DNA from: Spirochaetaceae bacterium
GTDB taxonomy: Bacteria; Spirochaetota; Spirochaetia; Treponematales; Breznakiellaceae
DNA: 33,839 bases
Direction of reading: 5' to 3'
Assembly: GCA_031276945.1 (NCBI GenBank)
Contig: JAISMB010000014.1
Location: 1-33,839, forward strand
How positions within the stretch are numbered: the stretch's first letter is position 1; every line of letters starts with the position of its first letter. The position numbers were made by a program, and so were the translations under genes. The notes beneath the pieces were generated by a model, which was not told the origin of the DNA, searched no databases, and saw only the letters and a list, made by a program, of their open reading frames with translations. Positions 32,872-33,839 of the stretch are shown here, piece by piece.

Positions 32872-33423
32872 ATGAGAGGCAAGATGTATATGGATATGGG
32901 CAGTGTTTTTGATGAAATCTTTGAAGCTGCCCGTGATTTTAGTGATGAAGTGCAGCGAAACTTCAAACAATTTGAGCAGGAAGGACCGCGTTCCGAAGGC
33001 TGTGGGCGTGATAGGCACTGCGGGCTTTTTACGGATGAGCCGCGTGTTGATTACTATCCAAACTATTCGTATCCTCCTATGAATGTTTTTATGACTGAAG
33101 ATAGGAGTATGGTTTTTGAGTTTGCCATGGCTGGCTTTGATGAAAAGGACATCAGCCTTGCTTTTCAGGGTGATTACATGGTATTTTCAGCAAAAATGCC
33201 CGTGGAGGAAAGCGCTTCTGATGGCACGGTGCGGTATTTCAAGCGCCGGCTTAAGATGCGGGATATTGAAAAACAGAAGTACTTTGTGCCGCAAGACAAA
33301 TATGCGCAGGATAAGGTCAAAGCGGTCTATAAAAATGGTGTCTTACGGGTTGCTATTCCGCCCAAAGATGAGCCGGATCAAAACGGCGGCATTAAGGTAG
33401 AGATCATTAAAGAAGGCGACTGA
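32872..33423 (+). CDS. Hsp20/alpha-crystallin family small heat-shock protein
   Basis: ATP-independent chaperone that holds unfolding proteins. The 183-residue product has an N-terminal region (MRGKMYMDMGSVFDEIFEAA) and an alpha-crystallin domain: VFEFAMAGFDEKDISLAFQG, FKRRLKMRDI and the conserved VYKNGVLRVAIPP motif, then a short charged tail. ATG 32872 with AAAAGGAG upstream is preferred over GTG 32848. The domain match is clear though divergent. Nothing in the leader resembles a CIRCE site. Confidence 0.85.
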   Translation: MRGKMYMDMGSVFDEIFEAARDFSDEVQRNFKQFEQEGPRSEGCGRDRHCGLFTDEPRVDYYPNYSYPPMNVFMTEDRSMVFEFAMAGFDEKDISLAFQGDYMVFSAKMPVEESASDGTVRYFKRRLKMRDIEKQKYFVPQDKYAQDKVKAVYKNGVLRVAIPPKDEPDQNGGIKVEIIKEGD

Positions 33424-33436
33424 GGGAGGAAATCCT

Positions 33437-33464
33437 CTTCTGCGCGGCGGCTGCTCCGCAGAAG
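33437..33464. other. Hairpin after Hsp20
   Basis: CTTCTGCG (33437-33444) and CGCAGAAG (33457-33464) form an 8-bp perfect stem 13 bp after the Hsp20 stop. No T-run follows, so termination is uncertain. The rest of 33465-33650 holds no recognisable gene. Confidence 0.5.
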
Positions 33465-33702
33465 TCCCCCAATAGTTTAGCAAAAGGGGCGGGGCATTAA
33501 ACGCCCGGTAGTGCAGCGGCTCATAAGCGCATCAGTTACCGAGGGCGGTTAGAGCGGCAATGCCACCCCCTCGTCAAGGTCGCCGTCTCTGCTCGTGCTG
33601 CAAGACGGCGCAACTTCTTACCTCCATAAAGCACGGTTATCCCCATATTATAAAAAAATCAAGGTCTTGTCTGAAGGGAAAAATAAGGGAATATCAACCC
33701 TT

Positions 33703-33839
33703 CGGTCAGACCTTCCTCTCCATAAGTCAGACCTTCCTCTCTATAAGTCAGACCTTCCTCTCTATAAGTCAGACCTTCCTCTCTATAAGTCAGACCTTCC
33801 CCCCTATAAGTCAGACCTTCCTCTCTATAAGTCAGACCT
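33703..33839. repeat. 21-bp tandem array running off the window
   Basis: Units of exactly 21 bp start at 33721, 33742, 33763, 33784, 33805 and 33826, with a related partial unit at 33703. Each contains TATAAGTCAGACCTTCC; one unit varies CTCTC to CCCCC and the first begins CATAAG. Read on the minus strand the core is AGGTCTGACTTAT, as in the 29-kb array. The last unit is cut by the window end, so total length is unknown. Confidence 0.92.

Noticed and set aside
33703-33839. CRISPR array
   Set aside because: Pure 21-bp tandem repeat without spacers.

Overview
The window reads as a chromosomal segment of a Treponema-like spirochaete. The evidence is gene content and order: an rpsF-ssb-rpsR-rplI-dnaB cluster, an rpsT-HU-lnt-bactofilin-rho-rpmE cluster, a divergent omega subunit beside miaA, spirochaete-type lipoprotein signals and several conserved secreted proteins of unknown function. 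No species can be fixed from the sequence alone. No plasmid or phage replication module and no CRISPR array is present.

Layout. 1-6.6 kb: two nearly identical REP-associated tyrosine transposase (RAYT) genes in inverted orientation flank lon (+) and the mrdA/mreD cell-shape genes (-), with a 21-bp tandem array just upstream of mreD. 6.7-12.4 kb (-): two parvulin/SurA-like exported chaperones built from three related modules, miaA with an rpoZ-like omega gene, a conserved exported protein and tmk. 12.4-14.2 kb (+): a UPF0158-GNAT fusion, then a NusG-domain-II protein paired with a Gx-type membrane transporter. 14.2-17.6 kb is an accessory stretch: IS5-family debris, a ZinT-like metal-binding lipoprotein whose signal peptide is cut off by an IS, a small membrane protein and a TylF-type methyltransferase. 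17.7-21.2 kb (-): tRNA-Phe, then dnaB, rplI, rpsR, ssb and rpsF. 21.2-22.2 kb: palindromes and a decayed IS copy. 22.2-27.9 kb (+): a 59-residue zinc-ribbon protein, rpsT, HU, lnt, bactofilin, rho and rpmE. 27.9-33.8 kb: a conserved secreted protein, an 0.55-kb composite repeat array, a LolA-like and a RodZ-like protein, a CAU tRNA, an NfnA/PyrK-like flavoprotein (-), an Hsp20 and a final 21-bp array that runs off the window.

The most unusual signal is a dispersed repeat family centred on the 11-bp palindrome AGGTCTGACCT (five-base arms around one centre base). Ten exact copies and many variants occur. They lie almost only between genes and at gene 3' ends, and also inside the coding ends of the RAYT genes. 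Three separate tandem arrays carry this motif or a related one at the same 21-bp period, about two helical turns. I infer a RAYT/REP-like system in a spirochaete whose repeats have grown into phased arrays. RAYT-REP association is established for other bacteria; the link here rests on shared sequence only.

Functionally the window joins cell-envelope work (PBP2, MreD, RodZ-like, bactofilin, Lnt, LolA-like, SurA-like proteins), translation and transcription (five ribosomal proteins, Rho, omega, MiaA, two tRNAs), replication (DnaB, SSB, Tmk) and protein quality control (Lon, Hsp20).
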